64,000 nt of DNA, taken from the NCBI RefSeq assembly GCF_000020365.1, contig NC_012108.1, forward strand, positions 3,162,001-3,226,000, in the 5' to 3' direction. The notes under the pieces were generated by a model. It searched no databases and had not been told where the DNA came from. It saw only the letters and a list, made by a program, of their open reading frames with translations. The position numbers were made by a program, and so were the translations under genes. The stretch is from Desulforapulum autotrophicum HRM2. GTDB lineage: Bacteria; Desulfobacterota; Desulfobacteria; Desulfobacterales; Desulfobacteraceae. This document shows positions 1 through 9,068 of the stretch, in pieces. Positions within the stretch are counted from its first letter, which is position 1; the number at the start of each line of letters is the position of its first letter.

Positions 1-325
1 AAAATAAAATTTTGCAAAACCATTCCCACTGGCGGACAATTGAGGGTGCAACTCTTTGTGAAAGGGCCACAGCAAGGATTGCCCATGCAACCCATAGGAT
101 AAACATATAAAATTCAGTTTTTGGCAGAATATAAAAGGTTTTTCTTTGAATATAAACGAATGAAAACAAAAGGATAAAGATCAATTCAAAAGAACTCTGG
201 ACAATCCTGAAATCAAAGGTTGAGCCTTGATAAAAAAATGGTGGGATACCAAGGGGTAAAACAAGAAACGCCATCAACAATTTAGATTTAAAGGATTGTA
301 AACTCACCTTTAACAATGCCTTCAT
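1..325 (-). CDS. Partial polytopic membrane protein, 3' end beyond window
   Basis: An open frame reads leftwards from an ATG at 325 for 108 codons with no stop before the window edge, so only the N-terminal part is present. It starts MKALLKVSLQ and has hydrophobic stretches at about residues 18-32, 47-60 and 78-92, separated by short basic loops (IQRKTF). The end of the visible part (SQRVAPSIVRQWEWF) follows the third segment. This pattern resembles the start of O-antigen ligase / Wzy-type polymerases, but no diagnostic motif is in view, so the function is left open. It lies about 100 bases downstream of the NtrC-type regulator on the same strand. The stretch is AT-rich compared with the genes that follow. 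Confidence 0.6.
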   Translation of the reverse strand, partial: MKALLKVSLQSFKSKLLMAFLVLPLGIPPFFYQGSTFDFRIVQSSFELIFILLFSFVYIQRKTFYILPKTEFYMFILWVAWAILAVALSQRVAPSIVRQWEWFCKILF

Positions 326-422
326 TGCTCTATGGGATTAAAAGCTAAATTTGAGTTATCAACACAACCAAACTTGTCCATTCTGATTTCTTTAAACACC
401 TCAATGCTGATTGATCGTTTTT

Positions 423-1826
423 TTATTTTTCTTCCCCCTCCTCCTGCTTGCTCAACCGATACCGGATGGATCTGAGGCTCAGCCCCAAAAGCTCTGCCGC
501 CTTGTTCTTGTATCCACCGGCAAGTTCCATGGCTTTTTTAAGATAGGCATCCTCAATGGTCAGGAGAATCTTGTCAAGATCAACCCCCTGGGCCACATCA
601 TCAAGGTCGTACCGGCACCCTTTGATGCCTTCGATCCATCGTCGTTTTTTGTGCATGGAAATGGAAAGACTCTCTGGCAGGATGATGTTGGTGGAAGAAA
701 GGGCCACACTTCGTTCGATCAAATTTTCAAGTTCCCTGACATTGCCGGGAAAGCTGTACTTGTTCAAAAAATCAATGGCATAGGACGAAAGCTTTGAGAT
801 ATCCTTGCCCATTGTTCTGGCGTACTTTTCCGTGAAGAAATTGGCCAGGAGTTGAACATCACCCTTTCTGTCCCGCAGGGGCGGTACCTTGAGGGGAATC
901 ACGTTGAGGCGAAAAAACAGATCCTCCCTGAAATTGCCGTCAATCACCTCCTCTTCCAGCCGTTTGTTGGTGGCTGAAATGATCCTGACGTCAACGGTGA
1001 TCTCCCGGGTGCCCCCAACGGGTTTCACAACCGTCTCCTGAACCGCCCTGAGCAGCTTTACCTGGAGCATGGGGGGTAATTCCCCAATTTCATCAAGGAA
1101 AATAGTTCCCGTATGGGCCGCCTCAAACAGGCCTTTTTTTTCCGCCACAGCCCCTGTGAACGCGCCCTTGACATGGCCGAAGAATTCGCTTTCAATCAGG
1201 GTCTCTGGAATACCACCGCAGTTGACCACCACAAAGGGATGGTCACAACGGTCGCTCATGTCGTGGATGGCCCTTGCAATGAGCTCCTTACCTGTTCCAC
1301 TCTCCCCTGAAATCAGAACGTTGGTTTTGGTTTTTGCCACCTGGTTGATCATGTCGTAAATGCGCATCATGCCGGGGCTGTTTCCGATGATCTTGCCAAA
1401 GTGAAGGTGTATTTCAGGTTGGGTGGAAGGGGATGTTTTTTTGTCCCCCGACAGTTTTAACTCCAGGGCCTTTCCAAGGGTGGCTTTAAGCTCTGAGTTG
1501 TCAAAGGGCTTGGGAACAAAATCAAAGGCGCCTTCGTTCATGGCTTCGACTGCTATCTCCGTGGTGGAATAGGCGGAGATAAGAACCACAACAGTTTCAG
1601 AATCTTTTTTTTTGGCGGCCCGTAACACATCCAGCCCGGTGAGATCCCCCAGTCGGATGTCGGACAGAACAAGGTCAAAACTGTGTTTTTCAATCAAGGC
1701 GACGGCTTGCTTGCCGTTGTTTGCTAAGCTGACATCATACCCCTCCTGGACCAGGAGCACCTCCAGAAACTCGCGCATGCTCAACTCATCGTCAACCACC
1801 AAAATTTTTGGAACTGCAGAAGCCAC
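423..1826 (-). CDS. Sigma-54-dependent response regulator (NtrC/PilR type)
   Basis: This is a two-component regulator that activates sigma-54 promoters. The receiver domain (about 6-120) has the acidic pair D12/D13, phospho-acceptor D56 (VLSDIRLGD) and K106. The AAA+ domain (about 143-385) has Walker A GESGTGKE at 174-181, the sigma-54 contact loop GAFTGA at 221-226 and Walker B IFLDEIGE at 242-248. A Fis-type HTH closes the protein (NKAAELLGLSLRSIRYRL). The 467-aa length is normal. The start is a GTG directly after the pyrC stop, with an AGAGGGAGA Shine-Dalgarno inside the end of pyrC, so it is probably translated with pyrC. It resembles PilR, but no sensor kinase or pilus gene is visible, so the target regulon is unknown. 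Confidence 0.93.
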   Translation of the reverse strand: MASAVPKILVVDDELSMREFLEVLLVQEGYDVSLANNGKQAVALIEKHSFDLVLSDIRLGDLTGLDVLRAAKKKDSETVVVLISAYSTTEIAVEAMNEGAFDFVPKPFDNSELKATLGKALELKLSGDKKTSPSTQPEIHLHFGKIIGNSPGMMRIYDMINQVAKTKTNVLISGESGTGKELIARAIHDMSDRCDHPFVVVNCGGIPETLIESEFFGHVKGAFTGAVAEKKGLFEAAHTGTIFLDEIGELPPMLQVKLLRAVQETVVKPVGGTREITVDVRIISATNKRLEEEVIDGNFREDLFFRLNVIPLKVPPLRDRKGDVQLLANFFTEKYARTMGKDISKLSSYAIDFLNKYSFPGNVRELENLIERSVALSSTNIILPESLSISMHKKRRWIEGIKGCRYDLDDVAQGVDLDKILLTIEDAYLKKAMELAGGYKNKAAELLGLSLRSIRYRLSKQEEGEEK

Positions 1827-3107
1827 CTAAATCTCCCTCTGGTAAATGATTCTCCCTTCAACCATGGTGAGCAAGACCTCTCCCTTGACCTCAATACCGG
1901 CAAACGGCGTGTTTCGACTCTTTGAGACAAAGGTTTCAGGATCAATAACGTGTACCCTGTCAGGGTCAATAACTGTGATGTCGGCAGGGTTACCAGGGAT
2001 CAACCGGTTGTCGAGGCCAAGAAAACGGGCCGGATTTCTGGACATCTTTTCCACCAGGGTTTCCATGGAGAGGAGTTCATCCTGCACAAGCTTTAACGAG
2101 AGCACAAGGGACGTCTCAAGACCAATGATGCCAAAGGCTGCCTGGTCAAACTCAACCGCTTTTTCAAGGGGAGAGTGGGGGGCGTGGTCCGTTGCGATGC
2201 AGTCAATGGTGCCGTCCTGCAAGCCTTTGATGACGGCAAGCCTGTCCGCCTCACTTCTCAAGGGCGGATTCATCTTGGCATGGGTGTCGTAATCACCCAC
2301 AGCCTTGTCCGTAAGGGTGAAATAGTGGGGAGCTGTCTCGCAGGTCACCTGGACCCCCCGTTGTTTGCCGTGGCGGATGGCATCCACCGACTCTTCACAG
2401 CTCACATGGGCGATGTGTACCCGGGCATGGGTGAGTTCTGCAATGGCAATCTCCCGCATGACCATGATACTTTCGGCAGCATTGGGGATGCCCTTGATGC
2501 CGATCCTTGTGGCAAAGCTTCCCTCGTTCATGGCCCCGTCCCGTGCAAGGGAAAGATCCTCTGAATGGGACATCACGGGAAGGCCAAGGCCTGTGGCATA
2601 CTCCATGGCCCGGCGCATCACCCTTGCATTTTCAACGGGTCGTCCATCGTCGGTGATGGCGACCATGCCCGCCTGTTTCATCTCCCCATACTCGGCAAGG
2701 GTTTCGCCCTTAAGTCCAAGGGTGATGGCTCCCACTGGATAGACCCGGCTGAGACCAGCCGCCTTTGCCCGGTCCAGGATAAACCGTGTCACCTGGGCAT
2801 TGTCGTTCACAGGGGATGTGTTGGGCATGGGACATACTGCCGTAAACCCGCCCTTTGCGGCAGCCATGAGACCCGTTTGAATGGTCTCCTTGTACTCGTG
2901 GCCGGGTTCTCTCAGGTGAACATGAAGATCAATCAGACCGGGAACAAGTAACATCCCTGTGACATCCACGGTGTCAATCCCGGGTTCTGGATCCGCGGCC
3001 CCGGGGTCCAGAAGGGCATGGACGAGCCCATCCTTTACCAGGAGATCCTTTTGCTCATTTATATTACCAGGATCAACAATGTGTGCACCCTTAAATCGTA
3101 TCAGCAT
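1827..3107 (-). CDS. pyrC: Dihydroorotase
   Basis: A cytoplasmic zinc amidohydrolase that cyclises carbamoyl-aspartate to dihydroorotate in pyrimidine synthesis. The metal-binding DLHVHLREPG motif holds H62 and H64. The conserved CPMPNT and IATDHAPHS stretches are present, as expected for the class I PyrC of about 430 aa. An ATG exists 18 bases further upstream (3125), but the AGGAGG lying in that stretch is ideally placed for the ATG at 3107, which also gives the family-like start MLIRFKGAHIVDP. That start overlaps the pyrB end by 17 bases, so pyrB and pyrC are coupled, and the response-regulator gene follows without a gap. Confidence 0.96.
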   Translation of the reverse strand: MLIRFKGAHIVDPGNINEQKDLLVKDGLVHALLDPGAADPEPGIDTVDVTGMLLVPGLIDLHVHLREPGHEYKETIQTGLMAAAKGGFTAVCPMPNTSPVNDNAQVTRFILDRAKAAGLSRVYPVGAITLGLKGETLAEYGEMKQAGMVAITDDGRPVENARVMRRAMEYATGLGLPVMSHSEDLSLARDGAMNEGSFATRIGIKGIPNAAESIMVMREIAIAELTHARVHIAHVSCEESVDAIRHGKQRGVQVTCETAPHYFTLTDKAVGDYDTHAKMNPPLRSEADRLAVIKGLQDGTIDCIATDHAPHSPLEKAVEFDQAAFGIIGLETSLVLSLKLVQDELLSMETLVEKMSRNPARFLGLDNRLIPGNPADITVIDPDRVHVIDPETFVSKSRNTPFAGIEVKGEVLLTMVEGRIIYQREI

Positions 3108-4029
3108 TTCGACTACCTCCTGCAACCAGGTAAAACAGGGCCATTCTTACGGCCACACCGTTTGTCACCTGGTCTAAAATAACAGAGTTCCTGCCGTCGG
3201 CCACCTGGTTTGAAATCTCAACGCCCCGGTTCAAAGGGCCGGGATGCATGACAATCACATCCGGTTTTGCCAGCTTGAGCCGTTGGGCATTGAGCCCGAA
3301 CAGGGCCGCATATTCGCGTTCCGTTGGAAAGAGAATGTTCTCCTGTCGCTCCTTCTGAATGCGCAGCATAATAATGACATCGGCATTTTCAATGCAGGAG
3401 TCCATGTCCGGGGCAACCTTGCAGCCAAGGGCCTCAATCCCCCTTGGAATCATGGTTGCCGGTGCCGAAATCGTGACGTTGGCCCCCATCTTGGTAAAAC
3501 CTGTGATGTTGGACCGGGCCACCCTGGAATGACTGATATCCCCCACAATGGAAATGTTAAGGCCTTGTAACTCCCCCTTTTTCTCCCTCACGCTCATGAG
3601 GTCAAGAAGCGTCTGGGAGGGATGGGCATGGATGCCGTCTCCGGCGTTGATGACCGATGCATTTACATGCTTTGCAATCAGATGGGGAGCTCCGGATGAC
3701 GGATGGCGAAGAACAATGATATCCGGATTCATGGCCTCCAGGTTCCTGGCCGTATCGATCAGGGTTTCACCCTTGACAATACTGCTGGTACTTTTGGACA
3801 GGGAGATTGAGTCGGCACTGAGCCTTTTGGCCGCAATGTCAAACGAGCTTTTTGTCCGGGTACTGGGTTCCTGGAACAGGAGAACAATGGTCTTGCCCCT
3901 GAGGGTCGGCACCTTTTTAACCGGTCTTTTTGAAATTTCCTTCATTCCTTCGGCCGTGTCCAGAATCATGGTTATATCCTGGACCGACAGGGATTCCATA
4001 TCAAGGATGTCTTTATGTTCAAAACGCAT
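3091..4029 (-). CDS. pyrB: Aspartate carbamoyltransferase catalytic subunit
   Basis: Condenses carbamoyl phosphate with aspartate, the first committed step of pyrimidine synthesis. The carbamoyl-phosphate loop STRTKSSFD begins at residue 56. The HPSSGAPH, GDISHSRVARSN and HPGPLNRG signatures follow in order. The chosen ATG at 4029 (MRFEHKDILDMESL) has an AGGAAAG ribosome site and gives 312 aa, the usual size. A longer frame reaching 4131 would run into lepB and adds 34 residues that do not look like the family. No pyrI regulatory subunit is present, so this is probably a trimeric enzyme or one that partners PyrC. It follows lepB and overlaps pyrC. Confidence 0.96.
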   Translation of the reverse strand: MRFEHKDILDMESLSVQDITMILDTAEGMKEISKRPVKKVPTLRGKTIVLLFQEPSTRTKSSFDIAAKRLSADSISLSKSTSSIVKGETLIDTARNLEAMNPDIIVLRHPSSGAPHLIAKHVNASVINAGDGIHAHPSQTLLDLMSVREKKGELQGLNISIVGDISHSRVARSNITGFTKMGANVTISAPATMIPRGIEALGCKVAPDMDSCIENADVIIMLRIQKERQENILFPTEREYAALFGLNAQRLKLAKPDVIVMHPGPLNRGVEISNQVADGRNSVILDQVTNGVAVRMALFYLVAGGSRNADTI

Positions 4030-4073
4030 TTGCTCTTTCCTGTCCCCTGATTTTAAACTGAAGTTTTTACCTG

Positions 4074-4694
4074 CTATCTTAAAATATCTCCAAGTCGGTT
4101 CCAGCGGACCCCGAAGGCTTCCTTGTTCCACGACCAGTAAATGACAAACGCCTTTCCCCGAACGGCCTTTAGATCCACAAAACCCCAGAACCTTGAATCA
4201 TGGCTGTTATCACGGTTATCGCCCATGACGAAAAGCGAATGGGCAGGAACGGTGACCGGCCCAAAGTTGTCCCGTACTGTAAATTGAACCGGAATGATCC
4301 GGGGATCCTTGTGGATGGCGTAGGTTTCGTTTTCCTGGAGTACATCATTCACATAGAGCTGCTTGTTTTTTATCTCAACCGTGTCTCCGGCAACGCCGAT
4401 GACCCGTTTGATAAAATCCTTTTTCGGGTCTTCCGGATACTTGAAGACAACAATATCTTTTCTCTCAGGATCTGTGATGTGAACAAGGGTCTTGTCGGTA
4501 AAGGGAATCTTTATCCCATAAATAAACTTGTTGACAAGGATATGGTCTCCAATGAGGAGGGTATTTTTCATGGATCCAGAAGGAATCTTGAACGCCTGGA
4601 CAATAAAGGTTCTGATGAACAGGGCCAGGATCACGGCGATAATGATGGCTTCCAGATTTTCACGCAGACTGCTCTTTTTTTTCTCAATACTCAT
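4074..4694 (-). CDS. lepB: Signal peptidase I
   Basis: An inner-membrane serine protease that removes signal peptides from exported proteins. One N-terminal transmembrane segment (about 14-33) is followed by the catalytic box IPSGSM with nucleophile S41. The general base is K96 in FIKRVIGVAGD. The C-terminal signature GDNRDNSHDSRFWG is intact. The 206-aa length fits the short, single-spanning type. It is first in a minus-strand run with pyrB and pyrC. The about 130-base gap upstream separates it from the homocysteine protein gene and shows nothing I recognise. Confidence 0.96.
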   Translation of the reverse strand: MSIEKKKSSLRENLEAIIIAVILALFIRTFIVQAFKIPSGSMKNTLLIGDHILVNKFIYGIKIPFTDKTLVHITDPERKDIVVFKYPEDPKKDFIKRVIGVAGDTVEIKNKQLYVNDVLQENETYAIHKDPRIIPVQFTVRDNFGPVTVPAHSLFVMGDNRDNSHDSRFWGFVDLKAVRGKAFVIYWSWNKEAFGVRWNRLGDILR

Positions 4695-4825
4695 TTAATT
4701 GTCTTCTCTTTGGGGAAACAGTCGCTGGAATATCACCATTGGCGGCGTTTCAAATTTCGCTGTGGCCAGATCAAATACCATGATCTAATAACATGATCCG
4801 GTACCCTGCTCCAATACCATGCCGT

Positions 4826-5992
4826 TTATTTATTAAAAAGATACTGGGGTTCGCCCAGAAAAAATTCGCCCTTTTGGATCCAGCGCTTGAGCATGGCAGC
4901 TATTTTCCTTGCCCGGACCATACTCGACAGGGGCACGGTCTGAATATTTCGGCCCTGGATCATGATGGTTCCGCTCTTGAGTTCTGCATAGCTTACCTGG
5001 CCGTAGCTCTTTGAAATTCCCAGGGGATAGTCATGACCATAATCCACCACCTGGGTAAAAATTTCATCGTCAGACACTGCCGTAAATTTGACCATCTCCT
5101 CGTTGAGGATGGGAATGGGAATGCCAAGTCCCACGGACAAAGAGACCCCATACCCCCGGAGGCTCTGACCCACCAGCCATTCGGGTGACATCTGTTTAAG
5201 ATCTCCCATGAGACAGAGGGTTGCAGCGGGTGTCACTGGAACCCCATTCGGGGTCCGGTCCACGGCTGTTTTATGCTGGGTCCCCTGCCAGGTGACAAAC
5301 CCCTGGCCGCCCCCGAGAAAGACTCTCGTTCCAAGTCCGATGGTCTTGAGATAAGGATCATTGAACAAGGGACTTAAGGCCCCGGCGGTGGAATAGCTGG
5401 CATTGCCCATGTCGGGCTTAAGGGTGCCCATATAGGTGTACTTGATTTTGTTGGAACGGTTTATGGCACAGTTATAGTTCTGGTAACCGTTCCTCGGATT
5501 GCAAAGCGTTGCGCTGGGAAGATCATTAAAGGTCACAATCTTTTCAATTTTCCGATTGGGATAGCAATCCGTTCCATAGCTCTTTGCCACAAGCTCGATC
5601 TCTTTTCCCGCCACAAGGTCCTGGATCACATGGCCGCCACCATAGTTGAACTCACCCGGGTGAAGCTTGTTTAACGGATCATCCTCGGATGTCTGGGTGG
5701 CGCCAAGATAACAGTCAACCGCTGCCAGACCCGAGTAGGCCGCCACCTTGTTGAACCAGGTTTCAGTCGTTCGAATAAGGGGCTTTGACTGGCCGATATT
5801 GATAAATGCACCCGAAGAGCACATGGGTGCAAAGGTACCTGTGGTGACCACATCAACGGCCCTTGCCGCCTCGACAGGACCCTCATTTTTCACTATGTCT
5901 ATAATCTCTTCGGCTGTTACAACAACAGCCTTGCCATTTCTGATCCGCTCGTTGATCTCTTGATAGGTCTTGTTGATTTTATAATCACCCAT
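4826..5992 (-). CDS. Homocysteine biosynthesis protein (DUF39 / COG1900 family)
   Basis: Members of this family are needed in methanogens and sulfate reducers to make homocysteine from aspartate semialdehyde and sulfide, replacing the O-acylhomoserine route. Proposed chemistry goes through a protein persulfide. The 388-aa protein covers the catalytic domain, beginning with the family-typical TYQEINERI and GKAVVVTAEE stretches. Candidate persulfide cysteines are C58 (APMCSSGAF) and C143 (GTDCYPNRK); C94 is also present. There is no C-terminal CBS pair, and the NIL/ferredoxin partner protein is not adjacent. The upstream gap (5993-6155) holds two direct copies of ATTGCAATC near 6080 and may contain the promoter. 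The family assignment is from memory of its conserved blocks. Confidence 0.85.
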   Translation of the reverse strand: MGDYKINKTYQEINERIRNGKAVVVTAEEIIDIVKNEGPVEAARAVDVVTTGTFAPMCSSGAFINIGQSKPLIRTTETWFNKVAAYSGLAAVDCYLGATQTSEDDPLNKLHPGEFNYGGGHVIQDLVAGKEIELVAKSYGTDCYPNRKIEKIVTFNDLPSATLCNPRNGYQNYNCAINRSNKIKYTYMGTLKPDMGNASYSTAGALSPLFNDPYLKTIGLGTRVFLGGGQGFVTWQGTQHKTAVDRTPNGVPVTPAATLCLMGDLKQMSPEWLVGQSLRGYGVSLSVGLGIPIPILNEEMVKFTAVSDDEIFTQVVDYGHDYPLGISKSYGQVSYAELKSGTIMIQGRNIQTVPLSSMVRARKIAAMLKRWIQKGEFFLGEPQYLFNK

Positions 5993-6155
5993 TTCACTGA
6001 TGCCTCTGTTTGAGATAATATTTTGAGATAAATATTTTTTTTTGACCCATTTTCATATGAAACGCCCACAGATGTATTGCAATCGGATGCATTGCAATCA
6101 GAGGCGTGTATCATTTGCTACGGTCAGAACAGATACCATGTTCCGGCCCTACCAA

Positions 6156-7535
6156 TTATTTCAACTGGGTTTCAACCCCTTTTATGTTGTACTCAATATT
6201 GTTTTTGATCCAGGTAGTATCCCACCATTCCACAGGATTTACAAACACGTTGTTGACGGCTACGCCAAAATGAAGATGATCTCCGCCGGCAAGGCCTGTT
6301 TCCCCCGTCTTTCCAATGATATCGCCCCTTTTGACTATATCCCCCTTGGATACTGAAATAGCACTTAAATGGGCATACAGGGTGGTGAGTCCGAATCCAT
6401 GGTCAATGAGAACGGTATTGCCGAAAATCCCCACATGTTCAGTTGCAAGGATTCGTCCATTGTTGGCAGCAGGGACAGGTGCCCTTGAAACCGAGGCAAG
6501 ATCAATACCCATGTGAATCTGCCTGTCAATCTCCTTGCCATTGAACTTGTAAATTCTGTGATCGGCAAAATTTGCCCGATTGGCAGACCCTGGCAGCCGT
6601 AAAAACGCATTCTTCCAGAAGAGCGTATTCTCAGTTGCCTTTACCGGTTCAAGCACGGTTTTAACGTTTCCTTTTCTTACCACCGTATTGATGTAGAGAT
6701 ATTTTGCAAGCAGGGGATTTTCAGTTGAGTCAAAGGTCGTACCACTGATGTCAACGTCAAACTCGGGTATCTTTTCGGCTAAAAAACCCTGGGAAATATT
6801 CAACGTATCGGTCTTAAACTTCCGGTCCCGAATGTAGTGAAAGAACCCCCGCCTGGAAACATTTCCGGCAAGATCCTCGGCCTTGACTTTCATCTCTGTC
6901 CCCGGCCCCTGCTCAAAACTTAGGGCAAAAAAGGCGGCAAAAACATTCTTATCCTTGAACATACCGGGGTGGCCCGGAAAAAAATTATCCCCTACCACCA
7001 CGCCACTGGTAATGTTGTCTTCAAAAAGCCTGTACACAATGAGCCCTACTCCACCCCGGGTCACATTGTGTTTGGTGGTCAAAACCTCAATCCGGGGAGG
7101 TCGGGTATCAATGGTCACCGTTCGTTCGACAGTCACGGTATTGCCCCTATTCCAACCCCGCCAGGAGTAATCGGAGACAATTATCTTTAAAACAGCTTCA
7201 CCATCCTGCATCCCGAACTTTTTAAACGCCACAGGCACTTCAACAGCCTGGTCAAGCACCTGGGAACCCATGAAAAGCCCCTGGTAACCAAGGGGTTGAA
7301 AATGCTTATCTAAAAGGGTCACTTCCTTGCCCGCTTGAACAAGCGCCACATTTAAATGGCGAAGACCGGTTCCGACATCTCGAGCCCTGAGAGAAACAGT
7401 ATAATCCTGTTTTAAGTAGGGCGAAGGAAGCGCCACCTCAACAACCGGCGCCCTGCCCTCAAATTCGCTGAAAAAGAACCATCCCAAAGGCAGGACAACC
7501 ACCAAAATAAAGGTAATAAACAAAAGCTTTTTCAC
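6156..7535 (-). CDS. M23-family metalloendopeptidase, membrane-anchored
   Basis: Probable periplasmic peptidoglycan hydrolase or a regulator of one (LytM/EnvC type). A single N-terminal membrane segment (about 3-22) acts as signal anchor. Residues about 30-320 form an extracytoplasmic region of beta-rich character without recognised domains. The C-terminal M23 domain carries the zinc ligands H341 and D345 (HMGID) and the HLHFG motif at 420-424, so it should be catalytically competent. The protein ends about 35 residues after this motif. It stands alone, divergent from kdsA, with a 150-base AT-rich gap between them. The substrate bond is not evident from sequence. Confidence 0.9.
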   Translation of the reverse strand: MKKLLFITFILVVVLPLGWFFFSEFEGRAPVVEVALPSPYLKQDYTVSLRARDVGTGLRHLNVALVQAGKEVTLLDKHFQPLGYQGLFMGSQVLDQAVEVPVAFKKFGMQDGEAVLKIIVSDYSWRGWNRGNTVTVERTVTIDTRPPRIEVLTTKHNVTRGGVGLIVYRLFEDNITSGVVVGDNFFPGHPGMFKDKNVFAAFFALSFEQGPGTEMKVKAEDLAGNVSRRGFFHYIRDRKFKTDTLNISQGFLAEKIPEFDVDISGTTFDSTENPLLAKYLYINTVVRKGNVKTVLEPVKATENTLFWKNAFLRLPGSANRANFADHRIYKFNGKEIDRQIHMGIDLASVSRAPVPAANNGRILATEHVGIFGNTVLIDHGFGLTTLYAHLSAISVSKGDIVKRGDIIGKTGETGLAGGDHLHFGVAVNNVFVNPVEWWDTTWIKNNIEYNIKGVETQLK

Positions 7536-7627
7536 TCAACACACCTATAACCAAAAAAAATTTAACCCCAATGAAAGTTGGAGTAAAATAACAGCAATAG
7601 ACCAAGTTATCAAGGCATTTTCCATTG

Positions 7628-7656
7628 TTGACTTTTCAACCACCAAAAGATAGCCT
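7628..7656 (+). promoter_or_regulatory. Possible sigma-70 promoter for the kdsA operon
   Basis: A TTGACT hexamer at 7628-7633 is followed after 17 bases by TAGCCT at 7651-7656, 31 bases before the kdsA ATG. The -35 box is good and the -10 box is poor. The position in the divergent gap with the M23 peptidase gene makes a promoter here likely, but this exact assignment is weak. Confidence 0.3.
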
Positions 7657-7687
7657 ATGTGAAACATTTACCTTGGAGCGTTTACAA

Positions 7688-8518
7688 ATGGACACCTTTT
7701 TTTCCACCCAGACACCCGCTGCCGGCGATTCATTTCTTCTCATTGCAGGCCCCTGCGTTATCGAAGATTATGACACCACCTTTCATACGGCAAGCCAACT
7801 TAAAAAGATAACCGATGGGCTGGGTATCCCCTTTATCTTTAAATCATCCTTTGACAAGGCCAACCGGAGTTCCATCGACTCATACCGGGGGCCTGGATTT
7901 GAAAAGGGCCTTGAGATCCTGGCAGCCATCAAGCAACAACTTGGCGTAAAGATCATTTCCGACATCCACCTGCCCGAACAGGCAGGGCCTGCTGCAAAGG
8001 TCCTTGACGTACTTCAGATCCCTGCATTTTTATGCCGTCAGACAGACCTCATCACTGCTGCGGCCCGAACGGGAAAACCGTTGAACATCAAAAAAGGTCA
8101 ATTCCTGGCACCCCTGGAATGCCGCAATATCATCAAAAAAGCCCAAGCAGCTGGATGCACCCGGTTAAGCATTACTGAAAGGGGATCAAGCTTTGGATAC
8201 AACAACCTGGTGGTGGACTTCAGGGCCATTGACATCATCAGAAGCCTCGGTGTACCGGTTGTCTTTGATGCAACCCACAGCGTACAGCTCCCGGGGGGCG
8301 CTGGAACCACCTCTGCAGGGGATCGAAAATTTGCCCCCACCCTGGCCCGGGCCGCCATTGCAGCTGGTGCCGACGGACTTTTCATTGAGACCCATCCCGA
8401 CCCTGACCGGGCACTTTGTGATGGACCCAACTCCGTCCCCCTTGCTCAGATGCAGTCGTTTCTTGAACCCCTTATTGCCATCCGAACCGTGGTGGCCCCC
8501 CTGATCCAGGCATCCTGA
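7688..8518 (+). CDS. kdsA: 3-deoxy-8-phosphooctulonate synthase
   Basis: Condenses arabinose-5-phosphate with phosphoenolpyruvate to Kdo-8-phosphate, feeding the lipid A inner core of LPS. Family blocks are present in order: IAGPCVIE near the start, [40 protein letters not shown], and the [12 protein letters not shown] strand. The start at 7688 (MDTFFSTQT) gives 276 aa, near the usual 280, with GGAG about ten bases upstream. A frame start at 7625 would add 21 residues and would place coding sequence over the likely promoter. It is first in a tight operon with kdsC and the lpt genes. Confidence 0.97.
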   Translation: MDTFFSTQTPAAGDSFLLIAGPCVIEDYDTTFHTASQLKKITDGLGIPFIFKSSFDKANRSSIDSYRGPGFEKGLEILAAIKQQLGVKIISDIHLPEQAGPAAKVLDVLQIPAFLCRQTDLITAAARTGKPLNIKKGQFLAPLECRNIIKKAQAAGCTRLSITERGSSFGYNNLVVDFRAIDIIRSLGVPVVFDATHSVQLPGGAGTTSAGDRKFAPTLARAAIAAGADGLFIETHPDPDRALCDGPNSVPLAQMQSFLEPLIAIRTVVAPLIQAS

Positions 8519-8519
8519 C

Positions 8520-9059
8520 ATGAACGTTGAAACACACCCCAGTCTTGAAGCCCAACTAAAACAGATCAAGCTGCTGCTCCTGGACGTGGACGGCGTCCTG
8601 ACCGACGGTGCCATTACCTACACGGACCAGGGCGATGAGATAAAACGGTTCAGCGTAAAGGATGGACTTGGCCTGCGGCTTCTCATGGATGCCGGCATCA
8701 GGGTGGGAATCATCACGGGCCGAAAATCCCAGGCCCTTACTGCAAGGTGCAACAACCTGGGGATCAATCTACTGTACGACGGGATTAAAAACAAGGTGAC
8801 AGCCCTTGAAACCATACTCGACACAACCGGATTCAACGCCTCTGAAACCGCTTTTGCAGGCGATGACCTTCCAGACATCTGCGTCATGGCACGGGTTGGG
8901 CTTGCCATAGCTGTGGCAGACGCAACAGACGAGGTCAAACAAGCAGCCCACCTGGTAACCCGTAAAAACGGGGGGGGTGGGGCCGTCCGGGAGGTGTGTG
9001 AACTAATACTTAAGACCAGGGGGGAATGGAATGACATCATCAACCGGTTCTCCCGATAA
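8520..9059 (+). CDS. kdsC: 3-deoxy-D-manno-octulosonate 8-phosphate phosphatase
   Basis: A HAD-superfamily phosphatase that releases Kdo from Kdo-8-phosphate. The nucleophile motif LDVDGVLTDG has D22 and D24. IITGRKS is motif II, and AGDDLPDICVM is the metal-binding motif IV. The 179-aa, cap-less (C0) form matches the tetrameric KdsC family. It starts one base after the kdsA stop. kdsA, kdsC and the lptC-A-B genes in one transcript link Kdo supply to LPS export. Confidence 0.96.
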   Translation: MNVETHPSLEAQLKQIKLLLLDVDGVLTDGAITYTDQGDEIKRFSVKDGLGLRLLMDAGIRVGIITGRKSQALTARCNNLGINLLYDGIKNKVTALETILDTTGFNASETAFAGDDLPDICVMARVGLAIAVADATDEVKQAAHLVTRKNGGGGAVREVCELILKTRGEWNDIINRFSR

Positions 9060-9068
9060 AATCCGTCC

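Noticed and set aside
6070-6110. Direct repeats of ATTGCAATC upstream of the homocysteine protein gene
   Set aside because: Only two 9-base copies six bases apart; too short and AT-rich to be called an operator or repeat array without a known regulator.
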